Positions 8,850 to 11,265 of a DNA stretch of 11,265 nt are shown here, piece by piece (within the stretch, counting starts at the first letter, position 1; every line of letters starts with the position of its first letter). The notes beneath the pieces were generated by a model that was given only the letters and a program-made list of their open reading frames with translations, had not been told where the DNA came from and made no database searches. The stretch is taken from NCBI GenBank assembly GCA_001970855.1, contig LSSN01003353.1, positions 1 through 11,265 on the forward strand, given 5' to 3'. Made by a program: the position numbers and the translations under genes. The stretch is from Smittium culicis (Eukaryota; Kickxellomycota; Harpellomycetes; Harpellales; Legeriomycetaceae).

Positions 8850-9910
8850 CGTTATAAACTATGATATATAAATTGATGAAATTATTCTTAAAAAGAATTT
8901 TTTAATTTTCCAACATCATTTTTTCATTTTTAAATATATAAAATCAACTATAAAATAAAACATAATAGTGTTTTAAATCATATTAATTATTTATATAGCG
9001 AGAAAAAAATCAGTAATCTTAAGTTGAAGGTAATTTAATGCAAACCGATATTCGATAAAAATTTTTTTTATTGTTATATTGACTAATAATATATCTATCT
9101 TGATCTGTTTTCTTATTAAATGTTAGACTAATAAAAATTGTTAATTTTTAATTATTTATTTGAAAAATATAGAGTGGCTCAATAGCTTTATATAATTTAA
9201 TTTCCATTATTTATAAATATGGTATCTTAATTTTAATTATAATACATTTCGTTTTTAAATTTGATATTTATCTGTCATTCAATTTTCCAAATAGTGTCTA
9301 ATTATTTTGATAATTATCAAGGAATACTATAAACTTTTGATGTATTAATAATTTTTTAGATTAAAAAAATTTATTAGTGGAGTGTAAAATGATTTTTTAA
9401 TAAGCTTTTTTTTTTGAAAGAATTGACGGAATAAGGGGATTTTCCTGAATTTGAATAAACATCTGTTAGTTTAAAACTACCAGCTAACAAATACCGTAGG
9501 TATATATTGGCGCAGTATGTATATTAGAAGTAAATCCATCATCTCCCTTGAACTTTGACCATATGTGATAGATATTACAAGAGAATAAAAAGCGTTTAGA
9601 CTCATAATAAGATTTTTTTATCAATTATTTTGTAGATATAAATTTAATTATATGAAAAATAAATCAAATTTTATGATATCTTACTTAACTTTTAATAGTA
9701 AGGAGAACTTTTAGTGGTGTAATATCCGGGAAATTCTGGTTTATTAAATAAATTTAGAAATTAATAGCGCAAAAAATAAAAAATTAATAATTCCATAACC
9801 TCATATAAATAAAATTTTTGATTTTAATAAACTTGATAAATAATAAAATGTAAAATATTATAGTGTCAAAAATAACAAAGCTTTGAGTTTTTTTTTTAGG
9901 GTCAAAAGAA

Positions 9911-9983
9911 TGAGAATTTAATTGCTACTTGTAAACTGAATAATATTTCATAAAAATATTTTATGAAATCCTAATAATTCTCA
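9911..9983. repeat. Nested inverted repeats (8-bp outer, 11-bp inner)
   Basis: The inner arms ATTTCATAAAA (9945-9955) and TTTTATGAAAT (9959-9969) pair perfectly with a 3-nt loop. They are enclosed by TGAGAATT (9911-9918) and AATTCTCA (9976-9983), also exact complements. AATTCTCAATT at 9976-9986 recurs at 10010-10020, offering a second partner for the outer left arm. No gene is adjacent. Confidence 0.75.
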
Positions 9984-10997
9984 ATTTATAAGAAAAAATA
10001 AATAATAAAAATTCTCAATTAAATTAGTATTTTCATTAGATATATTATGTTAAAAATCTATTAAATTTTTTTTACAAGGTGTTTTTGAATATAAACCTTC
10101 TATATATAACATATTTTATATAAAATTTATAAAATATAAAATATAAAGTATAAATTATTAATTATATTTAATATTTAGTCATATATATGAATTTTAAATA
10201 ATGATGAATTAAGAATATAGGTTTTCTTTATATAAAAATAGGCTTTTAATACATTTAATAAAATATTTATTAAATATATTTTTTTGAAAGTAATTATATT
10301 GCATATATATTGAACTCCAGATTGAATATAATGCCCTCTTATAAATTATAAATTCTTTCAAGGTTAAAATTTTCGAGCAATAAGTAAAATGTTATTAATA
10401 GTGCGAATTAATACGGATTTTCGGCCTCCAATAAAAACCATTTAAAACATCTAGTAATTACTTAATCATGAGGTTTTTTTGGTATAATATATAGATCAAA
10501 TTTTTGTTTGCATACGAATATAGCTATAATTGGATTATATTTTATTTATTTTGAAATCATAATAAAAAAATATTTTGTGTTATAATTCAAAGTTATTATT
10601 TATGTAAATTATATTTTATCAGATTTTCTATTAAATTTAAGTTAAATTATTGATTACTAATTACATAAATACATCCTTATAAAATCTATAAGAAATTATT
10701 GGTACCAAAAAAATTTTTCTAGCAGTTTTTTATTTTATGCTAGTTTAATCTTAATATGAATTTCTGTATTTAATTTTATTATTTTTATAGATGTAACTTA
10801 TATATTATGTAATATTATTTAGAAATTTAGAGCGTGCTTTTTAAAATATCTCAAATACTTAAATTAAATCTCTAGAAATTTTTTTTGAAATTTTCCCTGA
10901 TTCTTCAGAATAAATTTACATGTATTCTATACAATTAAACAATCCTTAATTTTTATTTTTCGATTTTTCTTGAAATACGTCTATGTATGTGTTAATC

Positions 10998-11265
10998 ATT
11001 TATTATTTATTATTTATTATTTATTATTTATTATTTATTATTTATTATTTATTATTTATTATTTATTATTTATTATTTATTATTTATTATTTATTATTTA
11101 TTATTTATTATTTATTATTTATTATTTATTATTTATTATTTATTATTTATTATTTATTATTTATTATTTATTATTTATTATTTATTATTTATTATTTATT
11201 ATTTATTATTTATTATTTATTATTTATTATTTATTATTTATTATTTATTATTTATTATTTATTAT
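10998..11265. repeat. Heptanucleotide tandem array (ATTTATT)38
   Basis: There are 38 complete, uninterrupted copies of ATTTATT plus two bases, with no variant unit, continuing to the last base of the window. The true length is therefore unknown. The unit lacks G and C, unlike the G-bearing repeats of typical telomeres. The plus strand has an ATTTA in every copy and the minus strand an AATAAA in every copy. Confidence 0.97.

Larger units (their letters stand above)
6806..10997. other. 4.2-kb gene-free, extremely AT-rich region
   Basis: Upstream of the bZIP gene, stops are dense in all frames and I find no protein family, tRNA or other RNA gene. The first few hundred bases should include the bZIP promoter. 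The rest holds inverted repeats, short A/T runs, weakly similar fragments around 8.1-8.9 kb and a patch of somewhat higher GC at about 9420-9570. The region may be ordinary AT-rich intergenic DNA or a fully decayed mobile element; no terminal repeats or target duplications are visible to decide. Confidence 0.75.

Noticed and set aside
9420..9431. GAATTGACGGAA, identical to a universal small-subunit rRNA stretch
   Set aside because: The match stops at 12 bases; the flanks do not follow rRNA, so chance is the simpler reading.
10998..11265. The heptamer array as a telomere
   Set aside because: The unit has no G or C, whereas telomere repeats have a G-rich strand; a satellite or microsatellite fits better.

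Overview
The window looks like nuclear DNA of an AT-rich fungus. It holds two protein-coding genes of eukaryotic type. One is interrupted by three GT-AG introns with T-rich 3' ends. The other encodes a bZIP protein with the NxxAQxxFR basic-region signature of the fungal Pap1/Yap (AP-1) class. There are no ribosome-binding sites or operons. The fungal lineage is not decided by the sequence; an early-diverging, AT-rich fungus with intron-bearing genes is my best guess, at low confidence.

Layout. Bases 52-3887 (+) carry a complete P4-ATPase (phospholipid flippase) of the Neo1/ATP9 type in four exons: 52-901, 1030-1429, 1533-1693 and 1885-3887. Together they encode 1,137 residues. Bases 3888-6097 are a 2.2-kb AT-rich spacer between two convergent genes. 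It contains a probable poly(A) signal just after the flippase and a striking perfect 14-bp hairpin with a nearby T15 run. Bases 6098-6805 (-) encode a 235-residue Yap-like bZIP protein in one exon. Bases 6806-10997 are extremely AT-rich and show no gene; they hold several inverted repeats and a few weak, diverged repeated fragments. Bases 10998-11265 are an uninterrupted array of the 7-mer ATTTATT that runs off the end of the window, so this edge is probably an assembly break.

The two genes have no evident joint function. The flippase would act in Golgi/endosomal membranes, and the bZIP protein would act in the nucleus. I found no tRNA, rRNA, snRNA, CRISPR array, recognisable transposon or novel multi-gene system. 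The best leads are a Gly in place of the near-invariant Ser of the flippase PISL motif, encoded exactly across a splice junction; a possible in-frame alternative splice of intron 1; the hairpin/T-run at 4636-4700; the dyad upstream of the bZIP gene; and the terminal heptamer array.
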